Position numbers and translations under genes: made by a program. The notes under the pieces were generated by a model. It did not search any database. It was given only the letters and a program-made list of their open reading frames with translations, and was not told the DNA's origin. From Novosphingobium rosa NBRC 15208 (GTDB lineage Bacteria > Pseudomonadota > Alphaproteobacteria > Sphingomonadales > Sphingomonadaceae): a stretch of DNA of 64,000 nucleotides. The stretch covers positions 51,043-115,042 of the forward strand of contig NZ_BCZE01000020.1 in the NCBI RefSeq assembly GCF_001598555.1. Direction: 5' to 3'. This document shows, one piece after another, positions 1 through 8,443 of the stretch (its first letter is position 1; every line of letters begins with the position of its first letter).

Positions 1-2
1 TT

Positions 3-1316
3 CGCATTGGTGCCGGAGCCGGCTTTGCCGGAGACCGCATCGAACCGGCGGTGGAACTGATCGAGAAGGGCGAGCTCGACTATCTGTGCTTCGAATGTCT
101 GGCCGAGCGGACCATTGCCTTGGCTCAGCTGGCGCGGCAGCGCGATCCTGCCTCGGGCTATGATCCAAGGCTGGAAAAGCGGATGCGCGCGGTGCTGGCC
201 CCGGCGATGGCGCGCGGGGTGCGGATCGTCTCGAACATGGGCGCGGCCAATCCCCTGGCCGCGATGCAGGCGGCGCTGGGCGTGGCGCGGGATCTGGGTC
301 TGAAGGGCATCCGCATGGCCGCCGTGCTGGGCGACGATGTGTTGAGCGCCATCAGCGGTCAGGATCATCCGCTGATCGACCGCGACGGCTCGCTGGCCGA
401 CATCACGCCGATTTCCGCCAACGCCTATCTGGGCGCCTTTCCCATCGCCCGTGCGCTGGATGAGGGGGCTCAGGTGATTTTCACCGGGCGCGTCTGCGAT
501 CCGGCGCTGTTTCTGGGGCCGATGATCCATGCTTTCGGCTGGGCGCAGGATGACTGGACAAGGCTGGCGCGCGGCACGGCGGTGGGCCATCTGCTGGAAT
601 GCGCGGGGCAGCTGACCGGCGGCTATTTCGCCGACCCCGGCGTGAAGAATGTGCCCGATCTGGCCCGCCTGGGCTTTCCTCTGGCCGAAGTGTCCGAGGA
701 TGGCGATGCTGTGCTGACCAAGGTGGCGGGTTCGGGCGGGCGGCTCTCGCTGGCCAGCGCGCGCGAGCAGGCGATGTATGAGATCCTTGATCCCGCGCGC
801 TATCTGCAGGCCGATGTGGTGGCCGATTTCACCGGCCTGAGCCTGACCGAACTCGGCCCGGATCGCATCGCTGTTGCGGGCGCGCAGGGGCATTCCCGTC
901 CGGAAAGGCTGAAGGTCTCGGTCGGCTATCGCGACGGCTTTATCGGCGAGGGACAGATCACCTATGCCGGGCCGGGCGCGGTGGCGCGCGGGCAGCTGGC
1001 GCTGGAGATCGTGAAGGAACGCATCGCCATGCTCGGCCTGCCCGTCGACGATATCCGTTATGATCTGATCGGCATGAACTCGGCCAATGTCACGGCCCGC
1101 GCGGGCGACCCCGCCGAGGTGCGCGCCCGTGTCGCCGCCCGCGCGCTTGATGCCGCCACCGCCGCCGAAATCGGCGCGGAGGTGGAGGCGCTCTATCTCA
1201 ATGGTCCCTCGGGCGGGGGCGGGGTGACCACCTCCCTGCGTGAGGTGGTCGCCGTCGCCTCGGTGCTGATCGGGCGTGACGCGGTGTCCCCCTCCATTCT
1301 TCATGAGGTGAGCTGA
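3..1316 (+). CDS. AtuA-family protein (acyclic terpene utilisation), 5' end outside window
   Basis: The gene enters from the left edge: reading frame 3 is open from the first bases, giving IGAGAGFAGDR, the usual glycine-rich start of the AtuA/DUF1446 domain, so the GTG at 51 is not the true start. About 437 residues are visible. AtuA is needed for citronellol/geraniol catabolism in Pseudomonas; its exact reaction is not settled, and related proteins occur in many branched-acid pathways. Recognisable blocks include SNMGAANP near the start and LNGPSGGGGV near the end. The stop overlaps the next ATG by one base, so the two are translationally coupled. The following gene supplies the small C-terminal domain that is fused in many homologues. 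The family is secure; the substrate is not known. Confidence 0.85.
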   Translation, partial: RIGAGAGFAGDRIEPAVELIEKGELDYLCFECLAERTIALAQLARQRDPASGYDPRLEKRMRAVLAPAMARGVRIVSNMGAANPLAAMQAALGVARDLGLKGIRMAAVLGDDVLSAISGQDHPLIDRDGSLADITPISANAYLGAFPIARALDEGAQVIFTGRVCDPALFLGPMIHAFGWAQDDWTRLARGTAVGHLLECAGQLTGGYFADPGVKNVPDLARLGFPLAEVSEDGDAVLTKVAGSGGRLSLASAREQAMYEILDPARYLQADVVADFTGLSLTELGPDRIAVAGAQGHSRPERLKVSVGYRDGFIGEGQITYAGPGAVARGQLALEIVKERIAMLGLPVDDIRYDLIGMNSANVTARAGDPAEVRARVAARALDAATAAEIGAEVEALYLNGPSGGGGVTTSLREVVAVASVLIGRDAVSPSILHEVS

Positions 1317-1624
1317 TGCGCCTGCGCGACATTGCCCATGCCCGCACCGGCGACAAGGGCGACACATCCCAGATCTGCGTCTTCGCGCGCCATGCGGACG
1401 ACTTCCCGCGGCTGGAACGCGAGCTGACGGCCCAGCGCGTGGCCGACCACCTCACCATGCTGAAACCACGCAGGATCGAGCGCCATGTGCTGCCCAATCT
1501 GGGCGCGGTCAATTTCGTGCTGCATGGCGCTTTGTCTGGCGGGGTGACGCGGTCGCTGGCGCTCGATGCCCATGGCAAGACGCTGGGCGCGCAGCTGCTG
1601 GATATGGAGATGGGCGATGCGTAA
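1316..1624 (+). CDS. AtuA-like C-terminal ferredoxin-fold protein
   Basis: A 102-residue protein starting on the base that ends the AtuA-type gene. The opening RDIAHARTGDKGD is the hallmark of the AtuA-like ferredoxin-fold domain, which in many bacteria is the C-terminus of a single AtuA polypeptide and in others, as here, a separate subunit. It presumably forms a complex with the upstream protein. Its last codons overlap the start of the next gene (ATG at 1617), indicating one transcript. Cytoplasmic; no signal peptide. Catalytic role unknown. Confidence 0.85.
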   Translation: MRLRDIAHARTGDKGDTSQICVFARHADDFPRLERELTAQRVADHLTMLKPRRIERHVLPNLGAVNFVLHGALSGGVTRSLALDAHGKTLGAQLLDMEMGDA

Positions 1625-3596
1625 GGCCTTCCTGTGGGGCAGCGCGCTGCTGGCGCTGGCCACCGGCGCGCAGGGCCGCGTCACCGCGATCCATATCGAG
1701 AGCCGCACCCCGGCCCCCGTCAAGCCGGGCGAGCGGCCCTATGAGATCATCACCGGCAGTTTCGACGGCGATGTCAGCCCCGGGCGTGATGCCATCATCA
1801 CCGATATCGCCCATGCTCCGCGCAATGCGAAAGGCCGGGTGGGTTACAGCGCCACCTTCGCCATCGCCCGTCCGCTGGAGCGCGGCAGTGCCGTGCTGTT
1901 CTACGATGTGCCCAACCGCGGCAACGGCAAGGTCGGCCCCGATGAGGACGGCCATATCCGCGTCATCAGCGGCTGGCAGGGCGACCTCACCCCGGCGCCC
2001 GGCGTGCAGAGCGCCACCGTGCCCGTCGTCAAGGGGCTGACCGGCATGGCGCTGGCCCGCGTCATCGATCTTTCCGGCAGCACATGGGGCCTGACCGGCG
2101 GCATCGGACGCCCGGTGGCGCGGCCCCTCCCGGTGGATCTGAACACCGCCCACGCCCATCTCTATCACCAGAGCAGCGATGAAGCCGCGCTGGAGGCCAT
2201 TCCCGCCGACCAATGGGCCTTTGCCGATTGCCGCAGCGCACCTTTCCCCGGCACGCCCGATCCGGCGCGCATCTGCCTGAAGGACGGCTTCGATGCCACG
2301 CAGGCCTATACGCTGGCCTATCGGGCGCGCGATCCGCTGGTGCTGGGCATGGGCTTTGCCGCCACGCGCGATCTGGTGAGTTTTCTGCGCCACGCCAAAA
2401 CCGATGACGCGGGCACGCCCAACCCGCTTGCCGGGCAGGTGCGCTGGAGCGTGGTGAGCGGCACCTCGCAATCGGGCAATTTCGTCAAGAGTTTCATCAA
2501 TCTGGGCTTCAACCGCGATGAGAATGGCGCCCGCGTCTTCGATGGCGCCAATCCGAACATCGCCGCGCGGCAGGTGCCGCTCAACCTGCGCTTCGCCGTG
2601 CCCGGCGGCGCCGCCACCCTGTTCGAGCCCGGCAGCGAGGGCACGCTCTGGTGGACCCGCTATAACGACACCACGCGCGGGCGCGGCGCTCACAGCCTGC
2701 TCGACCGCTGCACCGCCACCAACACCTGCCCCAGGATCATGGAGACCTTCGGTTCGACCGAATTGTGGGGCCTGCGCCTCTCACCCGCGCTGGTGGGGAC
2801 GGATGCCAGGGCCGATGTGCCCATCGCGCCTAATGTGCGCCGCTATTACTTCCCGGGCGTGACGCATGGCGGATCGATGATCGGCGGCATCTCGCTCGAT
2901 GGCGACAAGCCATGGCCGGGCGCGCCGGTGTGTGTGCTGGCCAGCAATCCCAATCCTTCGCTGCCCACCATGCGCGCCCTGATGAAGCGGCTTGTGGAGT
3001 GGGTCAGCACAGGCCGGGCTCCGCCGCCCAGCCAATATCCCACGCTGGCCAAGGGCGATCTCGTCGCGCCCGCCGCCGCCGCGATGCATTGGCCCAAGAT
3101 TCCCGGCGCGCCGGTGCCCGATGGCAAGATCAATGGCGTGCTGGATTACGATTACGGCCCCGCTTTCGATTATCCCGACCTCTCGGGCGTGATCACGCAG
3201 CAGCCGCCAAGGATCCGCCGCGCGATCCCCTCGCTGGTGCCCCGTGTCGATGCGGACGGCAATGAGCTGGGTGGCGGCGTGCCCTCGGTGCAGCATCTGG
3301 TGCCGCTGGGCACCTATCTGGGCTGGAATGTGCTGGCCAAGGGTTATGGAGCGGGCACGGATTGCGGCTTTGCGGGCGGCTTCATCCCCTTTGCCGCCAC
3401 CAAGGCCGAAAGGCTGGCCAAGGGCGATCCGCGCCTCTCGCTGGAGGAGCGCTATGGCTCGCACGCCGGTTTCGTGGCGAAGGTGAAAGCCGTGGCCGAC
3501 CGGCGCGTGCGGGAAGGCTGGCTGCTGCCTGACGACGCTGCAAAGCTGGTGGCCGGGGCGCAAGCGAGCAGCGTTCTGCAGGCGCAGCGCCCGTGA
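1617..3596 (+). CDS. Secreted alpha/beta-hydrolase-domain protein (Abhydrolase_10 family)
   Basis: A 659-residue protein. I chose ATG 1617, which overlaps the preceding stop and begins a signal peptide (MRKAFLWGSALLALATG, then GAQG). The mature start RVTAIHIESRTPA and the blocks ITDIAHAPRNAKG and FYDVPNRGNG are typical of the Abhydrolase_10 family, large exported proteins of unknown substrate common in sphingomonads. A nucleophile-elbow-like GTSQSGNF lies near residue 290. It is followed by a tannase-type esterase with a 4-base overlap, so two probably periplasmic esterase-like proteins are co-translated with the AtuA pair. The context suggests ester hydrolysis of a plant or terpenoid compound, but that is inference. 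Confidence 0.75.
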   Translation: MRKAFLWGSALLALATGAQGRVTAIHIESRTPAPVKPGERPYEIITGSFDGDVSPGRDAIITDIAHAPRNAKGRVGYSATFAIARPLERGSAVLFYDVPNRGNGKVGPDEDGHIRVISGWQGDLTPAPGVQSATVPVVKGLTGMALARVIDLSGSTWGLTGGIGRPVARPLPVDLNTAHAHLYHQSSDEAALEAIPADQWAFADCRSAPFPGTPDPARICLKDGFDATQAYTLAYRARDPLVLGMGFAATRDLVSFLRHAKTDDAGTPNPLAGQVRWSVVSGTSQSGNFVKSFINLGFNRDENGARVFDGANPNIAARQVPLNLRFAVPGGAATLFEPGSEGTLWWTRYNDTTRGRGAHSLLDRCTATNTCPRIMETFGSTELWGLRLSPALVGTDARADVPIAPNVRRYYFPGVTHGGSMIGGISLDGDKPWPGAPVCVLASNPNPSLPTMRALMKRLVEWVSTGRAPPPSQYPTLAKGDLVAPAAAAMHWPKIPGAPVPDGKINGVLDYDYGPAFDYPDLSGVITQQPPRIRRAIPSLVPRVDADGNELGGGVPSVQHLVPLGTYLGWNVLAKGYGAGTDCGFAGGFIPFAATKAERLAKGDPRLSLEERYGSHAGFVAKVKAVADRRVREGWLLPDDAAKLVAGAQASSVLQAQRP

Positions 3597-4936
3597 GCCT
3601 GCTGGCCAGCTTGCTGCTGCTGGCCACGGCGCCAGCCACGGCAGCTTTGCCAGACATGGCTGCGCCGGCTTTGGCGTGTGATGCCTTGGCGGGGGAGGAG
3701 GTCGTGGCGGTCGCCACTGCGGACTCATGTCGGGTCAGCGGCCATCTGCACCCGGTGACAGGCTCTGACATCGGCTTTGCGCTGTGGCTGCCTGCCCGGT
3801 GGAATGGGCGCTTCCTGATGCTGGGCAATGGCGGTTATGCTTCAGCCATGCCTCTGGCGCAGATGGCGCGTGCGCTGGCCAAGGGCTATGCCGTCGCCGC
3901 GACCGACACCGGACATCAGGGGGATGATCCCTCCTTCGCGCTCGGCCACCCGGAAGCGATCGTCGACTGGGGATGGCGCGCTGTTCACGAAACGGCACGC
4001 AAGGCGCCGAGCCTGACCCGGGCCTATTATGGCCGGGCGCCGCGCTGGCGCTATTTCAACGGCTGTTCCACCGGTGGCCATCAGGCGCTTTCCGAGGCGC
4101 AGCGCTTCCCTCATGACTTTGACGGTCTTGTCGCGGGCGCGCCGGGCTATGACCGGGTGCGGCTGAACGCCGGTTTCCTGTGGATGTTCCTGAGCAACCA
4201 TCGGCGTGGCGACAATCTGCATCCCATCCTGGGGCAGAGCCAGCTCGATCTGCTGGCGCGGCATGCGCTGCTGCGTTGCGGCAAGCACGGCGCGCGCTGG
4301 CTGGACCATCCCGGCGCATGCCACGCAGATCCCGGCGCCCTGCTGTGTCGCCCCCGCCAGCACGCGGCGTGTCTGACCGCCGAGCAGGTCGCCGCGGCGC
4401 GTGCCATCTATGCCGGGCCGCATGATGAAAGACACCGCCCCGTCTTCTTCGGCCAGGCGCCGGGAACGGAGCGGCAATGGTCGCTGTATTGGAGCGATCC
4501 CCGCAACGGCAGCATCCCCATGCGGGCCAGCTTCTGGCAGGTGTGGGCCGGCGAGGGGCAAGGCTGGAACTGGTGGACCTTCTCCTTCGGGCGCGATCTG
4601 GACCGCGCCAGAGAGCGTCTGTCGGCCACCGTCGATGCCGACAGCGCCGATCTGTCGGCTTTGGCGGCTGCGGGGGGCAAGCTGCTGCAATGGCATGGGC
4701 TGGCCGATCCTGTGGTGCCTTTCGCCGATACGCTGGCCTATCGCGCAAGGGTGCGGGCGCGCATGGGGAATGTTTCGCATTTTTACCGTCTGAGTCTGCT
4801 TGCCGGTGTGGGCCATTGTGGCGGCGGGCCCAGACAGGCCGTTGTCGATATGCAGAAGAGCATGGAGGCTTGGGTGGAAACAGGGCATCCCGCCCGTGAA
4901 GCGCCCGTCATGTCGCGCCGCTTGCCTGACGAATGA
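3593..4936 (+). CDS. Tannase/feruloyl esterase family protein
   Basis: A 447-residue protein starting at GTG 3593, overlapping the previous stop (GTGA). A short hydrophobic N-terminus (LLASLLLLATAPATA) suggests export. The family's nucleophile elbow GCSTGGHQ lies near residue 157, and the catalytic Asp (HGLADPVVPF) and the C-terminal HC pair (GVGHCGGGP) are present, so the CS-D-HC arrangement of tannases is intact. Family members hydrolyse gallate, ferulate or mono(hydroxyethyl) terephthalate-like esters. It is shorter than most tannase proteins (about 500 residues or more). Substrate is not predictable. Its last 29 bases are overlapped by the tail of a truncated minus-strand gene. Confidence 0.8.
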   Translation: MSLLASLLLLATAPATAALPDMAAPALACDALAGEEVVAVATADSCRVSGHLHPVTGSDIGFALWLPARWNGRFLMLGNGGYASAMPLAQMARALAKGYAVAATDTGHQGDDPSFALGHPEAIVDWGWRAVHETARKAPSLTRAYYGRAPRWRYFNGCSTGGHQALSEAQRFPHDFDGLVAGAPGYDRVRLNAGFLWMFLSNHRRGDNLHPILGQSQLDLLARHALLRCGKHGARWLDHPGACHADPGALLCRPRQHAACLTAEQVAAARAIYAGPHDERHRPVFFGQAPGTERQWSLYWSDPRNGSIPMRASFWQVWAGEGQGWNWWTFSFGRDLDRARERLSATVDADSADLSALAAAGGKLLQWHGLADPVVPFADTLAYRARVRARMGNVSHFYRLSLLAGVGHCGGGPRQAVVDMQKSMEAWVETGHPAREAPVMSRRLPDE

Positions 4937-5112
4937 TGCTGGAGAAGGATGGCGTGCCAAGGCTGGCATTGCCGACCAGCGCCCCATCGACCAGCGGCAG
5001 CCGCAGAATGTCAGCGGCGTTCTCCGCCGAGACCGATCCTCCGTACAGCAGGCGCGGCATGGTGGATGGCCGATAGCCGATGGCCTGAAGGGCATCGTGG
5101 ATGACGCGATGC
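4908..5112 (-). pseudogene. 3' fragment of a triosephosphate isomerase-like gene
   Basis: Read on the minus strand, about 68 codons match the C-terminal quarter of triosephosphate isomerase: an RVIHDALQAIG helix, then the phosphate-binding YGGSVSAENA loop and VDGALVGNASL, ending at a TGA at 4908-4910. The N-terminal three quarters, with the catalytic Lys, His and Glu, are missing. Homology stops near the ATGCAT palindrome at 5109-5114, where a plus-strand Gfo/Idh/MocA fragment begins. The upstream minus-strand frame stays open but is only the antisense of that fragment. This looks like a paralogue from a sugar-alcohol catabolic cluster, since such clusters often carry an extra isomerase beside an oxidoreductase. 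Confidence 0.7.
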
Positions 5113-5585
5113 ATATCCTCGATGTCTTCCGCTTTCTGGGCGGGGAGGTCACGCGGGTCATGGCCCGGCTGGACCGGCTGAACCCGGTGATCGCGGGGGA
5201 GGACAAGGCACTGGTGCTGTGCGATTTCGCCAATGGCGCCAGCGGCCTGTGGGATGCCGACCGCTATCACCCGGCCGAGGCGGAGGATCCGCGCTACACC
5301 TTCGGGGCGTTCCGCATCGAGGGGAGCGAGGGCGCGCTGGTCCTTTCCGAGGATGGCGATCTGCGCCTCGTCACGCCGCGCGGGCAGGTGGAAACCGTGC
5401 CCTATCATCATGAGAAAAAGGGCTTTGCGGGTGATTGCGTCTATCACACGCTGGCGCATTTCACCCGGGCTCTGGCCGACGGGCAGCCGCATGAGCTGAC
5501 CGGAGCCGACTATCTGCGCACGCTGGCGCTGGTCGAGGCCGTTTACGCAAGCAACGAAACACAATCATGGAGAGATGCAGGATGA
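5109..5585 (+). pseudogene. 3' fragment of a Gfo/Idh/MocA-family oxidoreductase
   Basis: From about 5109 the plus frame reads HILDVFRFLGGEV and then a typical C-terminal half of a Gfo/Idh/MocA dehydrogenase (ending ADYLRTLALVEAVYAS), with TGA at 5583-5585. The N-terminal Rossmann domain that binds NAD(P) is absent, so it cannot be a working dehydrogenase. An in-frame ATG at 5109 could still yield a 158-residue product. The stop overlaps the ATG of the next gene (5582), so the ancestral gene was probably co-transcribed with that TIM-barrel protein, as in sugar-utilisation operons. Confidence 0.7.
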
Positions 5586-6736
5586 CGAAGTTCATGAACA
5601 ACCGGCGCGATGTCTTGCGCCTGATGGGCACCGGCAGCGCCGTGATGCTGGCGGGTTTTCCCGTCGCTCCGGCCTTTGCCGCGGCATCCGCGCGCGCCAC
5701 GGTGGTCGATGTCGTCGGCGATGCTTTCCATATAAACGGCAAGCCGACCTATCCCGGGCGGGCGTATCGCGGATCGAGGATCGAGGGGCTGCTCTTCACC
5801 TCGCGCATGGTGAACTGCATCGCCAATGACCAGAACCCCGAAACGCGCGGCATGTGGGCCTATCGCGACGGCCCCTGGGATCCGGAGCGCAACACCAATG
5901 AGTTCATCGCCGCCCTGCCGCTCTATCGGGCGCGTGGGCTGACGTCGGTGGCTTTCAACATTCAGGGCGGCAGCCCGATGGGCTATGGCTGGCATCAGCC
6001 CTGGCAGATGAGCGGCTATACTGCTGACGGCCATCTGCTCCCCGATTACCGCGACCGCCTGATCCGCGTGCTCGATGCCCTTGATGCGGCCGGCATGGTG
6101 GCCATTCTGGGGCTGTTCTACATTGCGGCAAAACCGGCGCTGAAGGATGAGGCTGCCGTAATGCGCGCCGCCGATGAGGTGATCGATCTGATCTGCCAGA
6201 AGGGCTACACCCATGTGCTGATCGAGGTGGGCAATGAGGTGGATCTGGCCCCCTGGGCATACGATATCATCAAGCCTGCCCGCGCGCATGAACTGGTGGC
6301 CCGCATCCAGGCCCGCAGCAAGGGCAAGATCCGCAACCGGCAGGGGCGGCTCCAGGTCAGCACCAGCATCCTCTGGCACTCGCAAATCCCGGCCCGGCTG
6401 CTGGAAAGCGTGGATTACGTGCTGTTCCATGGCAATGCCATGGCCACGCCCGATGCCCTGCGCAGCCGCGCCAAGGACATTCGCGCGATGCCGGGCTATC
6501 ATGGCCAGCCTCTGCTGATCAATGAAGACGATCATTTCGATTTCGAGAAGTTCGACAATGATCTGAACGCCGCGGTGCAGGAATATGTCGGCTGGGGCTA
6601 TTTCGATTATCGCCAGATCACCGAGCCTTTCGAGGATGGTTATCAGAGCCTGCCGGTCGATTGGGGCATCCATTCCGCGCGCAAGAAAGGGTTCTTCAAC
6701 GCCCTTGCGGAGATCACCGGCGCGACACCGGGCTAA
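5582..6736 (+). CDS. Exported TIM-barrel protein resembling clan GH-A glycoside hydrolases
   Basis: A 384-residue protein starting at ATG 5582, overlapping the stop of the truncated dehydrogenase. The N-terminus carries NNRRDVLRLMG followed by a hydrophobic stretch and APAFA, a Tat-type signal. Two acidic residues sit where clan GH-A enzymes have their catalytic pair: Glu219 in IEVGNEVDL (Asn-Glu, acid/base position) and Glu315 in LLINEDD (nucleophile position). I do not recognise the exact GH family; the overall layout is that of a cellulase-like barrel. The substrate is unknown, and the loss of the upstream dehydrogenase suggests that its original operon has been eroded. Confidence 0.6.
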   Translation: MTKFMNNRRDVLRLMGTGSAVMLAGFPVAPAFAAASARATVVDVVGDAFHINGKPTYPGRAYRGSRIEGLLFTSRMVNCIANDQNPETRGMWAYRDGPWDPERNTNEFIAALPLYRARGLTSVAFNIQGGSPMGYGWHQPWQMSGYTADGHLLPDYRDRLIRVLDALDAAGMVAILGLFYIAAKPALKDEAAVMRAADEVIDLICQKGYTHVLIEVGNEVDLAPWAYDIIKPARAHELVARIQARSKGKIRNRQGRLQVSTSILWHSQIPARLLESVDYVLFHGNAMATPDALRSRAKDIRAMPGYHGQPLLINEDDHFDFEKFDNDLNAAVQEYVGWGYFDYRQITEPFEDGYQSLPVDWGIHSARKKGFFNALAEITGATPG

Positions 6737-6745
6737 GGGAACATG

Positions 6746-6780
6746 CGTGAGGTGATGGCAGGAAAGGCCATCACCTCACG
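6746..6780 (+). terminator. Perfect 14-bp hairpin after the TIM-barrel gene
   Basis: CGTGAGGTGATGGC at 6746-6759 is exactly complementary to 6767-6780 across a 7-base loop. It begins 9 bases after the stop of the plus-strand gene. No T-run follows, so it may be an RNA-stabilising or factor-dependent terminator rather than a classical intrinsic one. The remaining bases up to 6891 show no gene. Confidence 0.6.
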
Positions 6781-6891
6781 TCCAGATGATTGCCAGCTGT
6801 GCATCCTCGATGGAGGAAGGGCCGTTTCCTGCGCGGTGCTTGATGGCCCGACGTTGGCGGTGGGTCACAGAATGCAGCCGATCCGTGCGTC

Positions 6892-8360
6892 TCAGAAGCG
6901 GATTTCCTGCCAGATGCCCAGATAGTCCGAGCTTCTGCCGCCGCCGGCCTTGAAGGCGCCGCTTGCCAGAAAGCGCGTGAAGAAGAAGCGGTAGCTCAGG
7001 TTTTTCGTGACCGCCCAGTCGGCCTGCGCATTGTAGCCGATGCCGATGTAGGAAGAGCCGATCGGGCGGATGCCGGGGAAATTGGTCGGTCCGGCATAGG
7101 TCGCGTCATTCTGCGTCTGGCGCCAGAAGGGCTCGGGCCCGGCAACCAGCGTCAGCGTTTTGGCGGGGCGCAGGGTGAGGTTGGGATAGACATCCACGAT
7201 GTTGGAAAAATTGAGATAACCGGCATCGCCGAACAGCGGCAGGCGCGGATTGGGCGGGGCGAAGGTGCCCAGCGTGTGGTCGCGTGAATTGGTGTCGCCG
7301 CTGAAGGCGTCGAAGCGTATCCCAAGGCGCGGGCGCAGGGGCGTACCCTTGGGCAGGCTGTAGCCCAGATCGCTGTTGATCCCCCAGGCACGGATGCGCT
7401 CGCCCGCGAAGCTGCCGGTCTGATAGGTGGCCTCCAGATCGTAATCCCACGGCCCGCTCTTGCCGCCGATGCGCAGGCCCCAGCTTTCGCGCCGCTCCTG
7501 CCCGGCAAGCAGCGCGAATTTGGCGACCTTGTTGTAGACATCGTAGTGATAGAGATCGATCTGCGTATCGGGCAGGATCAAGCCCTTGGCCGCCGAGACG
7601 GTGACGCCGTTGAAGAAACGGTCCGGGTTCGCCCTGTCGTCAAAGGCGCCCTGCGCCAGCAGCATGGGGCGCACGGCAAAGGCATCGACGCGCAGCTTGT
7701 TCTTCAGGATAAAGGTGCCGCGCACGCCCTGATAGGTGAAGCGCACATTGGTGCCATCGCGCAGGCCCGCCAGCTTGCCATTGCCCAGCGGCATTTCGAA
7801 ACGGCCGGGGCGGAGGGTGACCAGCGCCTTTTCCCCAGGGGGATCGTCACATCGGCGAAGATCTGCTGAAACTCCACGTGGTCGCGGTTGGGCGGCGTGC
7901 GGACCAGCGCGCCATATTCGCTGTTGTTGCCCAGCTCGCTGAAGACCCGCAGATAGGGTGTGAGATGCAGATCGGCGATCAGCCGCAGCCGCTGGCCCAG
8001 ATTGCGGTTCCTGTCGTCGGCGCTGCCGCCCAGAGCCTGATGCGTCCAGCTCTGGTAATATTCGCGGACCTCCCCGCCGACCGAGAGATAGATGTCCGGA
8101 CGGCCCAGCGGGATATAGCGCAATCGCTCCAGCGGATTGGCGGCGCGGTATCGGGGGGTGGCGGCGATGGTCCAGTCCTCGGTCCAGCGCAGGCTTTGCG
8201 GCACGCCTGCGGGGGCGGGGATGCCGCCGGGCACCGGCTCTGGCACGGGGGGCGCCAAAGGGGCGGGCGCGGGGCCGACCTGCGCATGGGCGGCGCTTCC
8301 AGCCAGCAGGCCTGCCAGCATGGACAGGCAGATCCCCGCCCGCAATCGCTGTGTGAACAT
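6892..8360 (-). pseudogene. Alginate-export-type outer-membrane porin, single frameshift
   Basis: Two overlapping minus-strand frames together encode one beta-barrel protein of about 490 residues. The first (from ATG 8360) has a signal peptide ending SAAHAQ and the start of the alginate-export domain (SVGGEVREYYQSW, RVFSELGNN). The second continues RPGRFEMPLGNG, FTYQGVRG and ends with the aromatic C-terminus WQEIRF. The frames switch at the homopolymer 7833-7836: one extra G (sense strand) would give PLGEKALVTLRPGR, and the span is 1 base short of a multiple of three. It is the last gene of the Rieske/permease cassette and would be the outer-membrane entry for the same substrate. Either a recent inactivation or a base-calling error. 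Confidence 0.8.
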
Positions 8361-8376
8361 GACAAAACTCTCCCTT

Positions 8377-8400
8377 GCCGGAAAAGCGTGCTTTTCCGGC
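8377..8400 (-). promoter_or_regulatory. 10-bp stem, 4-base loop just upstream of the porin start
   Basis: GCCGGAAAAG (8377-8386) pairs perfectly with CTTTTCCGGC (8391-8400). On the minus strand it sits in the 83-base gap between the MFS stop (8444) and the porin ATG (8360), right before the AGGGAGAG ribosome-binding site. It could terminate or attenuate read-through from the permease gene or affect porin translation. No T-run follows on the minus strand. Confidence 0.45.
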
Positions 8401-8443
8401 CGTATTTTGTTTTCAGTGATGGGTTGTCAGATGCGGCGGGCGC

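Noticed and set aside
1509..2693. 394-codon minus-strand ORF
   Set aside because: Antisense of the Abhydrolase_10 gene; composition artefact of high GC, no domain.
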